Assembly: GCA_051453625.1 (NCBI GenBank)
Contig: JBOZIK010000001.1
Span: forward strand, 47,038,668-47,102,667
DNA: 64,000 nt
Direction of reading: 5' to 3'
From: Welwitschia mirabilis
Lineage: Eukaryota; Gnetophyta; Gnetopsida; Welwitschiales
How positions within the stretch are numbered: position 1 is the first letter of the stretch; each line of letters opens with the position of its first letter. Below the pieces are notes generated by a model. That model had not been told where the DNA came from, searched no databases, and saw only the letters and a list, made by a program, of their open reading frames with translations. The translations under genes were made by a program, and so were the position numbers. Below are positions 27,003 through 37,600 of this stretch, one piece after another.

Positions 27003-27175
27003 TGACCACACCTCTTTCCCTCAAAACTAAAACCACCACAATTGCCCAAACAATTGATTTAATTATACCATGGGCCTTATAGCATGCCAAACAAAATATC
27101 TAATTGTTCAAACTTGCAACCTCCTACATGGAAGTTGAGTGTCCCATTAGTTTGTTTGCTACCACATTAACAAAA
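27003..27175 (-). repeat. tRNA-derived SINE-like repeat, copy 2
   Basis: Same orientation and layout as the copy at 26375-26575. A box B-like GTTTGAAC lies near 27101-27108 on the minus strand, followed by the shared body (about 27003-27090, including GCAATTGTGGTGG). The 5' head is more diverged. The two copies are about 600 bp apart and probably belong to one SINE family. Confidence 0.45.
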
Positions 27176-28045
27176 TAATTTATTTAGTGAAATAGATACT
27201 TTTAGATATAGTATAACATTATAAAACCTTTTAGTAATTTTTGGATTTCCTAAAATGAAACTGCAACTAATATTTAATTACATCTAGAAAAAGCCCCAAA
27301 GAATCTATTAGATAGTTTGAGTGTACATTTCAAGGATCCCAAGGATTGATTGAAGAAAGTGTCCTAACATATCAGCTGGTGGTTGGAAGAAGTGTTACAA
27401 GTTACACATTGAATTATTCCATTTGGATTCACATGATAATTATAAAAGGCAATAAACAAGAACATGTTCCTTATTTTCAACAAAATTTAATAATAATGTT
27501 GTAGTTACAATCTTCTCAGGGAATGTTGTCAATTCTTAAGTGATGAAAGCTCAGTCTGAACATGTTGATCAGTATAATAATGAGACACCTACAGCTTAAT
27601 GAAGATTGCATAGATATATTTTAGTATTATGCATGCCACTCTTGCAAATAAATATGGTAGAATTATAGTAATTTTATTTCCAAAATCATAAGGAAAAGAT
27701 CACTAGTTTCATGACATTTTTAGATATACAACTCTCTTCAAGTAGATGCCATAAAAGTGCATGATGAGAATTTCATTCTTTAGTTCTTTCAATTAAGTTT
27801 TGTGTTTTACTATTTAATTCTTTTTGTTATTTTCATTTTTTTATACATTAAAAGCATTATAATTACGAGACAAAGAAGATCAAAGATGAAAGGATTAAAA
27901 AAAGAAAGAAAAACATTAAGTCCTTTATGCTATTTAGTATGCTACATTTTTTTCTATATCTACTTAACTATTCTTCCAATCACTATCATAGTCTAAACTA
28001 AAGATTTAATTACATTCTAGAACTATAGTGACCACTATCACTAAA
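27176..28045. other. Unassigned AT-rich sequence
   Basis: No gene recognised. An open frame at 27802-27996 is hydrophobic, low-complexity and without a motif, and is judged to be chance. Confidence 0.5.
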
Positions 28046-28530
28046 ACAAATGAATATGTTGGCCTCACGGAATGCTAAGCAAGGTAGTTAAAAGTTAGAA
28101 CCCAAAACCTCTTAAATGAAAGACTAGTGGCATTGGAACCTACAAAGCAACTAAGATCTTTCAAACAAAATAGAATGCTAAGCAAGTATCTAAAGTTTAG
28201 AAAGCAGAACCTCATAAATGAAAGACTGATGGCATTGAAACCCATGAGTATAGAGACTACAATCTCTCAAACAAATGAATAGTTTGGTCTCACTAGTGAT
28301 TAGAATCCACAACCTCTTAAATGAAAGACTAGTGGCATTGGAACCCACAAGGCGCAAGTATCTAAAAGTTAGAACGCAAAACCTCTGAAATGAAAGAATG
28401 ATGGTGTTCAAATCCATAGGTATACAGACTACAATCTCTCAAACAAATGAATAAGTTGGTTTTGTTAGTGAGATTGGAATCCACAACCTCTTAAATGAAA
28501 GACTGATAGCATTAGACTAAACATATAGAA
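28046..28530. repeat. Imperfect tandem array, five units
   Basis: Five copies of a core, consensus CCTCTTAAATGAAAGACT followed by a GGCATTGGAACCC-like tail, start near 28106, 28208, 28312, 28380 and 28487 (spacing about 102, 104, 68 and 107). The sequence between cores is also partly repeated, for example the ACTACAATCTCTCAAACAAA stretches at 28256 and 28430. Read on the minus strand the core resembles the box B-proximal part of the SINE-like repeats at 26.4 and 27.0 kb, so the array may derive from that family. Confidence 0.75.
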
Positions 28531-28641
28531 GCATGTGTTAAGACATAGGCACATGAAAGGTGGGCTCATGCATGAACAACGTATTAACCTAAAAGACACC
28601 CAGCAATGAGGGAGGAACAAGATTCCATCAGCAATTGAAAA

Positions 28642-28653
28642 NNNNNNNNNNNN
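28642..28653. other. Short N run
   Basis: Twelve N immediately left of the gene-bearing island; a small unresolved stretch. Confidence 0.95.
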
Positions 28654-28679
28654 CCTAAAATAAGCCTCTCATTCAAGAG

Positions 28680-30154
28680 CCCATGGCTGCTCCGTGACAA
28701 CAGACGTAAATGTGAGTGTTAACGCCTTTCACTTGTTGCATTTCTTTCAGATTTCCAAATCCAACCAACCCAAGAAAACGAGTGTTCGGTCTCCGAATCA
28801 GAACAAAGGCGCCTGCGAGTCATGTCAAATACCATTTGCTTTAAATGGCAAAACGGGAGGGCAAGCGGATCCAAGTACATGTGGTACAGTTATTCGCAGG
28901 CCGCTTAATTGCCGTCCACCATCGAGACGCAATTTCAGACGGCAGAGATTCTCTTAATGCAAATAGGGACTCCCTCAGTACCGCCTTAACAGAGGCATCT
29001 ATCTAACGCGCTTTATTTTGACTGAAAGCTCTGCGTATTCAAAGTGCAAGCCATTATTAAACAGGCAAACTACTTTTCCAATCACAGGTTTGGATGCCAT
29101 ATTTCCTCATTATGGAATGCCCGATTTGTTAAGCAAGCAACTTGACTTCCCGCAGATTGTAAAATTGTTATCTGTGGCAGCGGGGAGGGAATGAATCAGA
29201 GCACCTGCTGCCTATGACCGCAAGATTCCAGTGGGATTGGCATTTGCGATATCCTCTTCGAAAAAGCACCCAAATCGGACAATGCCGTCCACTTGAGTAT
29301 TTTATGCCGGTCCGTCCGTACCGCGTACGCCAGCCCTTCGCGGCCTTCAATACGGTTTCGCGACGTGGTTTTCAGGGGCAGTGACAGTCAGCCACCGTCA
29401 CGACACTTGATGGCGACGTGACTGCGTTGAAGTGGATGCAAAAGATGTTGTGTTGGTTGTCAACGTTTTCCGGCACGCAGTGATGGGTGGTTTCCCGAGC
29501 AGCATTAAAGGAATGTCAGGTGAGACGGGCAACTGTTCGGCTGTGGTTTGCCCTCAGGTTCCTGTATCTGCAGAATCTTCATTTTTTTTAATGCGTCTCT
29601 GCTAAACGAAGTGGTCGACTGACTGTCATTGCCGTTTATCTCTTTCTGATTTAAATAAAAAGGCGTTTGCCCTTGACGGATCTCGGATATGTCCTAGTGG
29701 GGTGCCCTCGGACTGTGACTCCTGTCTGATTTTTAAGATAATATTATAGAGATACAAAGTAAAGGCGAGAGCAAGAAGGTTCTGCGTTTCTGACTCAGCC
29801 GCGCACTAATCCTGTAAATAAATCGAATTGCGAGATGAGGGTGAAGGAGCAATTCAGAGATTAGCGGAGAATGTTGGGTCATGTTGATTGTCGACGATGA
29901 TGATGCATGCGTTGAGTTTCCTCAAATTCCTGCTGTAGAGAAAAGAATTCGTACAGAGGCCGTGCACTAGGACGCTTCTTTCATTATCTCTCTCACTGTG
30001 CTGGATATTTTAATCGTTTTTTAGCTTTCTGGTTTGCGTGCTCGACGGCATTCCACTTCCACTTCCACGGTCTTCCTTATTTCAGTTTGGCTGATAACAA
30101 CCGCGGATGCCGCACCATTGACACCTTCTGGAGCATCTTATCGTGTGTCATTGC
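28680..30154 (+). promoter_or_regulatory. Upstream region of the ALMT gene
   Basis: Low-copy, CpG-rich sequence quite unlike the AT-rich flanks and presumably the gene's regulatory region. It contains two ACGTG words about 50 bp apart (29363-29368 ACGTGG and 29415-29422 GACGTGAC), the core of ABA-response elements; whether they act as such is not shown by the sequence. Short open frames here (28694-28957, 29168-29350) have no conserved domain and no exon-like continuation. Confidence 0.5.
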
Positions 30155-30161
30155 TATATAA
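30155..30161 (+). promoter_or_regulatory. Candidate TATA box of the ALMT gene
   Basis: TATATAA, 69 bases upstream of the chosen start codon. A TATA box here would place transcription start near 30185-30190 and give a 5' leader of about 40 bases. It is the best TATA-like word close to the start, but it has not been tested against transcripts. Confidence 0.5.
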
Positions 30162-30229
30162 CCACGCCTTCCCTGCCCAAAACTCTCATTCGGTCCCCCC
30201 ATCCAATCGCGTTTGGGTGGACTTTCGCA

Positions 30230-32443
30230 ATGGCTATGGCTATGGCCGCTTCCACTGCAACTTCTAGTGCTGTATCTCCATCTCCCCCTACCACCAAGAA
30301 CGTCCACAACAATAGCAACAAAAACAACATCGAATGGAAGATCAACGTTCCAGAGGACGCCTCTATTAAGATCATCCCTCTTAGAAAACCAAAGATTGTG
30401 ACTGTAATGGACTCTGCTAAGAAATGGGTGTTGGGTCTGTTGCAGATGCTGTGGAAACTGGGCACAGATGATCCAAGAAGGATCTATCACTCAATCAAAG
30501 TCGGCGTTGCCCTGACGCTCGTCTCGCTCTTTTATTTCATGCACCCGCTGTATGTCAGCGTGGGAGGCATGGCTACCTGGGCTGTGATGACCGTCGTTGT
30601 GATCTTTGAATTCACTGCCGGTAAATGTTCTCGCGACTTCAATCCGTGTTCATGTTTCGATCCTCGCCAATCATCAATTTAGCGGCAAAGCAATTCGTAA
30701 TCTAAACCTTTGTTGTTTGCACTCAGGCGGTACTTTGAGTAAAGGATTGAACAGAATGGCTGCCACTCTGTTGGGCGGTCTGTTAGCTGTAGCGACCAAT
30801 TTTGTTGCAGATGTCGCAGGCCGAAGGAAGGAGCTGGCTGAGCCTGTTCTGCTTGGCGTAGGAGTCTTCATCGTTGGTAAGAAACTCGTTACTTGGCATA
30901 CTCTTTGTCCGTTCGTGGGTTGTCGTTGGAGATTTGCTAAAAACATTAAATGCATCGTTATTGGGTATGAAATGCGCAGGCGCAGCGGCAACCTTTGTTC
31001 GCTTTGTGCCGAAGATGAAACAACGGTACGATTATGGGGTACTGATATTCATATTGACGTACAGCTTCATGACGGTTTCCGGTTTCAGAGAGCAGAAGCT
31101 GTTTGCGATGGCGTGTCAGCGTCTTGCCACCATCATCATCGGCTGCGTTCTGTGCATAATCGTCAGTATCGTCTTCTGCCCCATCTGGGCCGGCGAAGAT
31201 CTCCATTTTCTTCTCATTAACAACACGAAATCCCTCGCCTTCTCCCTCGAGGGTGCGTAAAGTCGTAAACCAATTCCTTAATTTAATTAACAAATGCAAA
31301 CGCAGGTGATTACTTCTCGTTCTATTGGAATTACATTAAATTACATGCGTCCCAAACGTGGTCTCACAGGCTGCGTTGCTCAATACTTTGCTGAGGAGGA
31401 GGAAGAAACTCTGGATGAAGAGACAGAGAAGGCCTGCAACGGCTACAAATGTGTGCTTAACTCGAAGGCCTCCGAGGAATCACTGGTGTGTCTGCTGCCC
31501 TTCATTCGTTATAATTTTGTTCGCAGGACGGTCTCTGATGCACCCCTTTCAATTGTCAAATCGGCAGGCAAATTTTGCAAGATGGGAACCACCACACGGC
31601 AAATTCAGTTTCAGATACCCATGGAAGCAATACGTCAAGATTGGAGCAAGGTTACGCTACTGTGCTTACTGTGTCGAGGCTCTCAACGGCTGCCTCAATT
31701 CCGAGATCCAGGTTCGTAGTATTTACTTGGACATGGACCCCTTTGGCACAATAGCTAAAAAGCAAGAGCAACAGAAGCTTTTTAACTCGCTTTCGCTTTG
31801 CGCTATAATATATTTGCAGACTCCACGCTTTTTGAGAGAACAGCTGAAGGCACCATGCATGAGCATAGCGGCAGAGTCGTGCAGGGTTCTGTTAGATCTG
31901 TCAGAATGCCTTCGCAGCATGAGCACTTGCCCGGAGCCACGCCTTATGATGGCCCGCGTCAACAAGGCCGCTCAGTCTCTTCACAACTGCTTGGCTTCGC
32001 AACGGGATCTGCTCCTAGGCAGCAGCAACAGGTGGAAGCTCGAAAACCCCGAAACTAAAACATCTGACCACAAAACCTCTCCCAACAACACAAACGCAGA
32101 ATCGATGGGAGGTCGGGTGACGGTAACGATGGCGTTCATGGACACGCTTCCTTTGGCCACTGTTGCGTGTCTTCTTACTGAGATCGTTGCCAGACTCGAA
32201 ACCGTCGTCGTCGAAGTCCACGAACTCGGTAGACGCGCTTCATTCGCAAAGCTTCTCGTCGATTCTCATCATAAAACCCAGCGAGTCCATAACAATCCCA
32301 TTTCCAGCATGAATACGAATTCCAGTGTTTCTGAAACCGCTGCACGCTCTCATTCGAACGCTCCAACGATCGGTGAGGCGAACACGACAACAAGCGCGAC
32401 AGTTACAGCCCACCGACAACACGACGCCAACATCTCCTCCTGA
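30230..32443 (+). CDS. Aluminum-activated malate transporter (ALMT) family anion channel
   Basis: Six exons: 30230-30620, 30727-30876, 30980-31252, 31370-31485, 31568-31711 and 31820-32443. All introns are GT-AG and the joined frame is open for 565 aa, a normal ALMT length. Introns 1-3 are phase 1 and introns 4-5 phase 0. An N-terminal tail of about 60 aa, Ser/Asn-rich at first, is followed by DPRR (81-84), about six membrane segments (roughly 88-105, 112-131, 141-160, 169-189, 198-216 and 228-250), WAGEDLH (250-256), the family WEP motif (316-318, in RWEPPHGKF) and a long cytosolic helical C-terminus ending in a variable polar tail. ALMTs conduct malate and other anions across plasma membrane or tonoplast. 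The DPRR and ALTLVSLFY wording recalls plasma-membrane-type clades (ALMT1/10/12) more than the ALMT9 type, but this is judged from memory. ATG at 30230 lies in good context (GCAATGGCT). No frame damage seen. Confidence 0.94.
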
Positions 32444-33300
32444 GTGCCCACATTTCTCCAAAATTCCTCACACGCACACATACATTAACAGATTAAAGCA
32501 AAGTATAGGCTACTGTGATCTGAGGGCTTCGGAGCACTCCCAAACACTTCTATGTTCAGGAAAACTATTCCTAATCTGCTACTTATTACTAAATCTACTT
32601 TAATTCATCAGTACCCAATCATATATACATATATATAATACATATTTTGTATATATATGTATATATGTGGTGTGTGTGATTTTCCAGCTATAACCGAGAG
32701 CCCTTCCTGCAATTCCATCCACCTACTTATCTCCTGCACTTTCACCCAGCACATGAAGATGATGAAGAAAAAGAAAAGGAAAGGCATTCGCCATCCCAGA
32801 GGCGAGTGAAAGCTCCAGATGTTATCGTCAATAAAATGTGTGAATGACATCACGCTTGTTTGCTTTGTTTCTTTCTTATTCTGCTTTGCTTTCCGCACAG
32901 GCTACGGGCCGGCCACCGAAGGACTACAATTCTGCAACCCAACCCAGCCCAGCTCAGCCAAGTACAGTCTCACTTCTCCGAGCATTCATCCCAAAACGCC
33001 ATTTCAAACGCGCAACGTAATCCTTTTCTTAAGGCAAGTATACGGACCGGCTCCAGTTTTGTTCTTCTCTGTTGTTTTAGTTGCCAACCTTGGCTGCAAG
33101 TGATTTCTGAAGAAAGTGTCGACACGGCAGATACAGAGACTGTAGAGACGCCAGTGACGGAAGATACCCATTGGAGAAACTTCCAGAAACGGTTAAAGCA
33201 ATCCCACTGCAAAGTGAGCTTGCAGAGTTACTGCCCTCTGAAATATTAAAATCGTAGTCAAGTCGTAATAATAAATAAACAAAGAAACACGCGCGTCTGA
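32444..33300 (+). other. 3' flank of the ALMT gene with possible alternative terminal exon
   Basis: Gene-like composition continues past the stop codon. AATAAA poly(A)-signal words occur at 32830-32835 and twice at 33270-33279. A strong pyrimidine tract ending in CACAG (32900) precedes a frame open to 33103. A consensus donor inside the last exon (GTGAGG at 32373) would join it in frame (phase 1), replacing the last 24 residues by 68 others. The simplest reading remains that this region is 3' UTR plus downstream flank. Confidence 0.5.
32620..32667. repeat. Perfect 18-bp inverted repeat in the ALMT 3' region
   Basis: Arms 32620-32637 and 32650-32667 are exact reverse complements with a 12-base loop, made of alternating TA/CATA sequence and followed by a TG-rich run. 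In RNA it would form a hairpin within the 3' UTR, or within the intron if the alternative exon is used. Confidence 0.85.
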
Positions 33301-33698
33301 GAATGGTTACCATTGGAAAATATGTGCGGCCACTTGGAAAATCTTCTGAAAATCTTGTATATCAACTGATATAACGTTAATGGCTGAATTTGCTTTGCTC
33401 GAAGAAATCATTGGTTTTGCATTCGACTAATTTGGTTCGACCACTTCTTTTCCACGCACTACCTAAGTTAAATCAAAATCCGCATCACCACTGATATCAT
33501 TTGACCATTATTAAAATATTAAATATATAAATATAAAATTCTCCTCATTGTTACATCATCCTTTTATTATGTATTTTTGATTCTTGTCCCGGAGGAGCTC
33601 CCTCACCAATATCAACTTTGATACTTAGAATATACTCAACTTTAGCCTTGCAAATAAAAACAATGTTGGATATACTGTAAATAGTAATTTGATATGAA
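33301..33698. other. AT-rich downstream flank
   Basis: Transition from the gene island back to AT-rich sequence. No gene seen. Confidence 0.5.
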
Positions 33699-33755
33699 TG
33701 TTTTATCAAAAACTTCTATAATACATGTTTTATCAAAAACTTCTAAAATACATAC
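33699..33755. repeat. 27-bp tandem duplication
   Basis: Two near-identical 27-bp units beginning TTTTATCAAAAACTTCT at 33701 and 33728. Confidence 0.8.
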
Positions 33756-33770
33756 AGTAGGGGATCTCCT

Positions 33771-33975
33771 TTGACAAGACAAGATTTAAGAAAACGACAA
33801 AGTACATCGTAAAAGTAATAATGCAAAATCTGTTTTGATCTTTTTGACAAGAAGATTTAAGAAAACAACAAAGTACATTAGTAAAGTAATAATGCAAAAT
33901 TTACTTTTGATCTTTCTTTGACAAGAAGATTTAAGAAAACAACAAAAGTAATAATGCAAAATTTACTTTTTAACA
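33771..33975. repeat. Tandem triplication, unit about 73 bp
   Basis: Three units each starting TTGACAAG at 33771, 33844 and 33918, containing AGATTTAAGAAAAC and AGTAATAATGCAAAAT. The third unit has lost about 20 internal bases. Confidence 0.85.
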
Positions 33976-34117
33976 TACTTCATAACAAGAATTGTTTTCC
34001 ATTTCTAACTATTATTTTTTAGTTAATTTTTAATTTATAATTTATATGGATAAGAATAATTAATTAAAAGTAACTTTATTAACCAAACTTGAAAATAACT
34101 AATCTTAAGAAGAGAAC

Positions 34118-34283
34118 AAAATTTCCAATCTTAGAAATATGAGTCTTCTCTGATTTTGTTTTAGGTTTCTTTCTGTTTCTCCATTAACATAAATGACTAC
34201 AAAATTTCCAATCTTAGAAATATGAGTCTTCTCTTGATTTTGTTTTAGGTTATGCTTTATGTTTCTCCATTAACATAAATGAT
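34118..34283. repeat. 83-bp tandem duplication
   Basis: Units at 34118-34200 and 34201-34283, both starting AAAATTTCCAATCTTAGAAA, differing by a few substitutions and small indels. Confidence 0.85.
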
Positions 34284-34410
34284 CATAAATTACAATATAA
34301 ATTAACCTTGATGCAAAAGTAAAGCCTGTAAACTAATATTGTAGTAGAACCTAATATTGTCATAGAATGTACTTCAAATTATAGAATTCATATTACTAAT
34401 TCATGAGAGT

Positions 34411-34622
34411 AACCTTTTCATCAGTATTTTGAAATAGATATTAAAGGAGGAAAAGAAACTATGAAATAAAGAGAATTTTTTTTGCTCCTCTTGAATTAAC
34501 TAATAATAATTAAATAAACCTTTTCATCAGTAATTTGAAATAGATATTAAAGGAGGAAAAGAAACTATGAAATAAAGAGTAATTTTTTTGCTCCTCTTGA
34601 ATTAACTAATAATAATTAAATA
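34411..34622. repeat. 106-bp tandem duplication
   Basis: Units at 34411-34516 and 34517-34622 that share AACCTTTTCATCAGTA and GGAGGAAAAGAAACTATG. They are almost identical, so this duplication is recent relative to most of the window. Confidence 0.88.
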
Positions 34623-37600
34623 ATAATTAAACCAATAAATGAAGATTATAAATCATCTTCCCATTAACAGATTCATGTTCCTCTTGAATGAAAGTAAATT
34701 GGGGAAATTCTTTCCCCTACTCAAATAATTTTTCTTAAAGTGGTTTTCAAGTTCTCCACTTTTAAATCTATAATGGAATTTGCTTTGAAGTTTTAAAGTA
34801 CTAACTATTCTAGTAAAGGTAGGATAAAAGGATCTACTTCATCTAATAGAGGGTTCAAAAAGCTTCAAATTTTTAGCATTAATAACTATAATTTCTCATA
34901 TTTTAGTAATTCCAATTCAAAAGCATTTTCTTCTATTTTCTCAAATTTTTAACTAATCCATACTAAATTAATTTTATATTTTTATTTTCATCTTTCTAGT
35001 GCTCTACAAAACCATATGAGATCTCTAGCTTAAGAGAACATGATACATGATGTTGTCATGATGATGTTTATATACTGGGAATGCTATGCACATCCTTTTG
35101 CACTTTATGTAAAAAGGTAAGTAAATAAAAAAATAAATGAAGAAGGGAAAAAATAAATAATTATAATTCTTCCTTAAGTATTATCATCACTAATCACAAA
35201 CTTCATGTTAGAAAGAATTTAAGGTAAGTAGTTAATAGACATTTTAAATGGATATTTCTTCATGGGATTTTGTATAAATTCTTTATAGTTATTAAAGATA
35301 TGACATTTATGGAATTTCATACATTTTGTTGTAGTCAAATTGAAGACATAGTATTCAAATGTTTGAAATTGTATCTTATAGAAGATGTGTTAAGGTTTTA
35401 TTTGGAACTTTTATTTATCTATCTATTTACGAATGAAAGAATGGTCATTTTCAATTTTGTATCCATCATTTCCCATAAGGTTTCTAAAAATTCCTTCAAA
35501 TATGACACAAAAGGAAAGTTCCAGTGCTTTCAAATCTATAGAAAATTATATTTTCTTATAATTTTATTTTAATAAGGGATGATACTAATCACTTTATTAA
35601 ATCTATTTACTCTTATAAAAAAATAATCATNNNNNNNNNNGTACACTTCTTAGAAAGTACATAAATACTTTTGCATGGTCTGCTACTATTTGTAAAACCA
35701 CAACTTTTCTTTCAAAGGTTTTGATATATTAGATAATTCCCTACAAAATTTAGGAACAACATTCTATATTTTCCCCCAATAGAATACATTTCTAAATTTA
35801 GTGTATCTTCTCAACTTTAAGGCATCCCTGACTTGAAAATATCTACTTTAAATATTTAAAAATCTATTTGTTTGCTATAATACATAGTTGCTATCCTTAA
35901 TATAATAAATCATTTTTTAATGTAAAGTAATGAGGACAACCTTTAGATGACTTGTTTAAGAGTTCTACAGAATACTCATTAGCATAGTGAAAATTAGTAT
36001 ACTAGTCATAAATTAGTTATTGTATCATCATAATTGTAAGCAGTAGAGTAGTTTATCTTGATAACATATCATCCATCTTATTAATAATACATTATGTATA
36101 TTTACTTAACAAGTTAAAACCTTTTTAAACCAGAATCCACTTTGTGTTCCTAGCTTACTATAATTTAAATTGACTTTTCTAAAATTAAAGAGGTTTATAT
36201 TAGTATGCACTACCACCTTCCTTCTTAGTAAGTGTGTTGGTTAATGTTTCATCTCTTAGGTTAGTTTTGGCTGCTCTCGACCATGTGAATGCCATGTATC
36301 ATTTGAGCATGAAAGTCAAGGTGTATCGTATGCACTGTTATGATGAAGTGCAAACATTTCCTTATCATTAATGCGATAATTAATAACTAAACCATTGAAT
36401 AATTCTAATTTATATACGACATGGTTTTTATCTAGAGTAACACTCTTGCTACATATGTTGATGCATCTTTTTCAATTTCAAAATATTTCTAGAGATTTAA
36501 CAATTGTAAAGCATGAGCTATAAATATCTTCTTTAAAAGCTAAAATTTATCTTAATATTTTCTTTAATAGGTCTTATCAAAGAATGCAAAGGTATTCTCA
36601 TTTAGAAAAGATCTCTAATAAATTTCTTAATATATTTACATGCTTTCATAAAACATCTTAGCTCAATCATCATTTTTGAACTTAGCCATTCTAGCATGAC
36701 TTTAATCTTCAATGTATTAATTTGGATTTATCCATTTCCTACCATAAATCACAGACATTAAAGACTACTTTCTAAATTAAAACATTTTTTAATTAAAATT
36801 TACTTAGTATTCCTATTAGTTGCTTAGTATCGTTTCTACATGTTCAGAATGTTCTTTCTAACTTCCACTTAATATCAATATATTCTATAGATATTTAATC
36901 ATAACATTATTAAGAAAATGTTTTAGCACCTCATTCATAAATTGCATAAAGGATGCTAGTATGTTACTAATGATGTGCATTTTCATTTCAAACAAGTGAA
37001 CTTTCTATTCTTTTCTTTACAAGGTTTTTCACAATTTATGTTGTGTGAGCATGAAAATAGTTAAATTGTGATCATTTAAAACTTTTTAGAGAATTTTTAG
37101 TAATCATGCTTAAAGCCAATAATGATGAGTTAGAGAAAGGATGTAAGGAGGGATTGTGGAAAGATGGAAAACTCATGAAATCATTCTTTGAGTCATCATA
37201 TGATTATATGAGATCTTGTTAATGAGCTTGATCACATAATGCAAACCCTTTTGATGATATAGAATTACTTTTAATGGTGATTTATATGGTAGTTATGCTT
37301 ATCAAGGAATATTTCTATGTGATCAAGATGACATCTAAAAGTTCCTCTAATGTTTATATGACATCTACATAATAGCTAAGATTCTAGTAATGATCCAAGA
37401 TTCTTATGACATGTTTCAATGGTTTTCAACCTTATGATAATGTCAAATTTGTTTATTTTTCATGTTTGGCTTAAGTATTAAAATTGAACTTGGAAAATTC
37501 TCATATGATTATTAAATTAAAAATTAAAGAACTAAAAAAAAAAGAAAATAGAAAAACCTAAGTGGCTTATAAGTTGTCAAAATGACCAAAAAGGAGGTTT

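Noticed and set aside
28046-28530. CRISPR-like array
   Set aside because: Repeats are imperfect, the intervening sequences are themselves repeated rather than unique spacers, and the setting is a plant nuclear genome.
28694-28957. 87-aa open frame upstream of the ALMT gene
   Set aside because: No conserved domain, begins just after a gap, and lies where the promoter is expected.
30143-30229. In-frame upstream ATG that would add 29 residues to the ALMT protein
   Set aside because: It lies upstream of the TATATAA at 30155, the extension resembles no ALMT N-terminus, and the ATG at 30230 has better context.
30034-30490. Open frames overlapping the first ALMT exon on both strands, including a 137-aa minus-strand frame
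   Set aside because: They are alternative-frame shadows of the exon and leader, favoured by the higher GC content; no domain seen.
35270-35572. 100-aa open frame
   Set aside because: Phe/Leu/Ile-rich translation of AT-rich DNA, no motif, no splice-linked continuation; probably chance.
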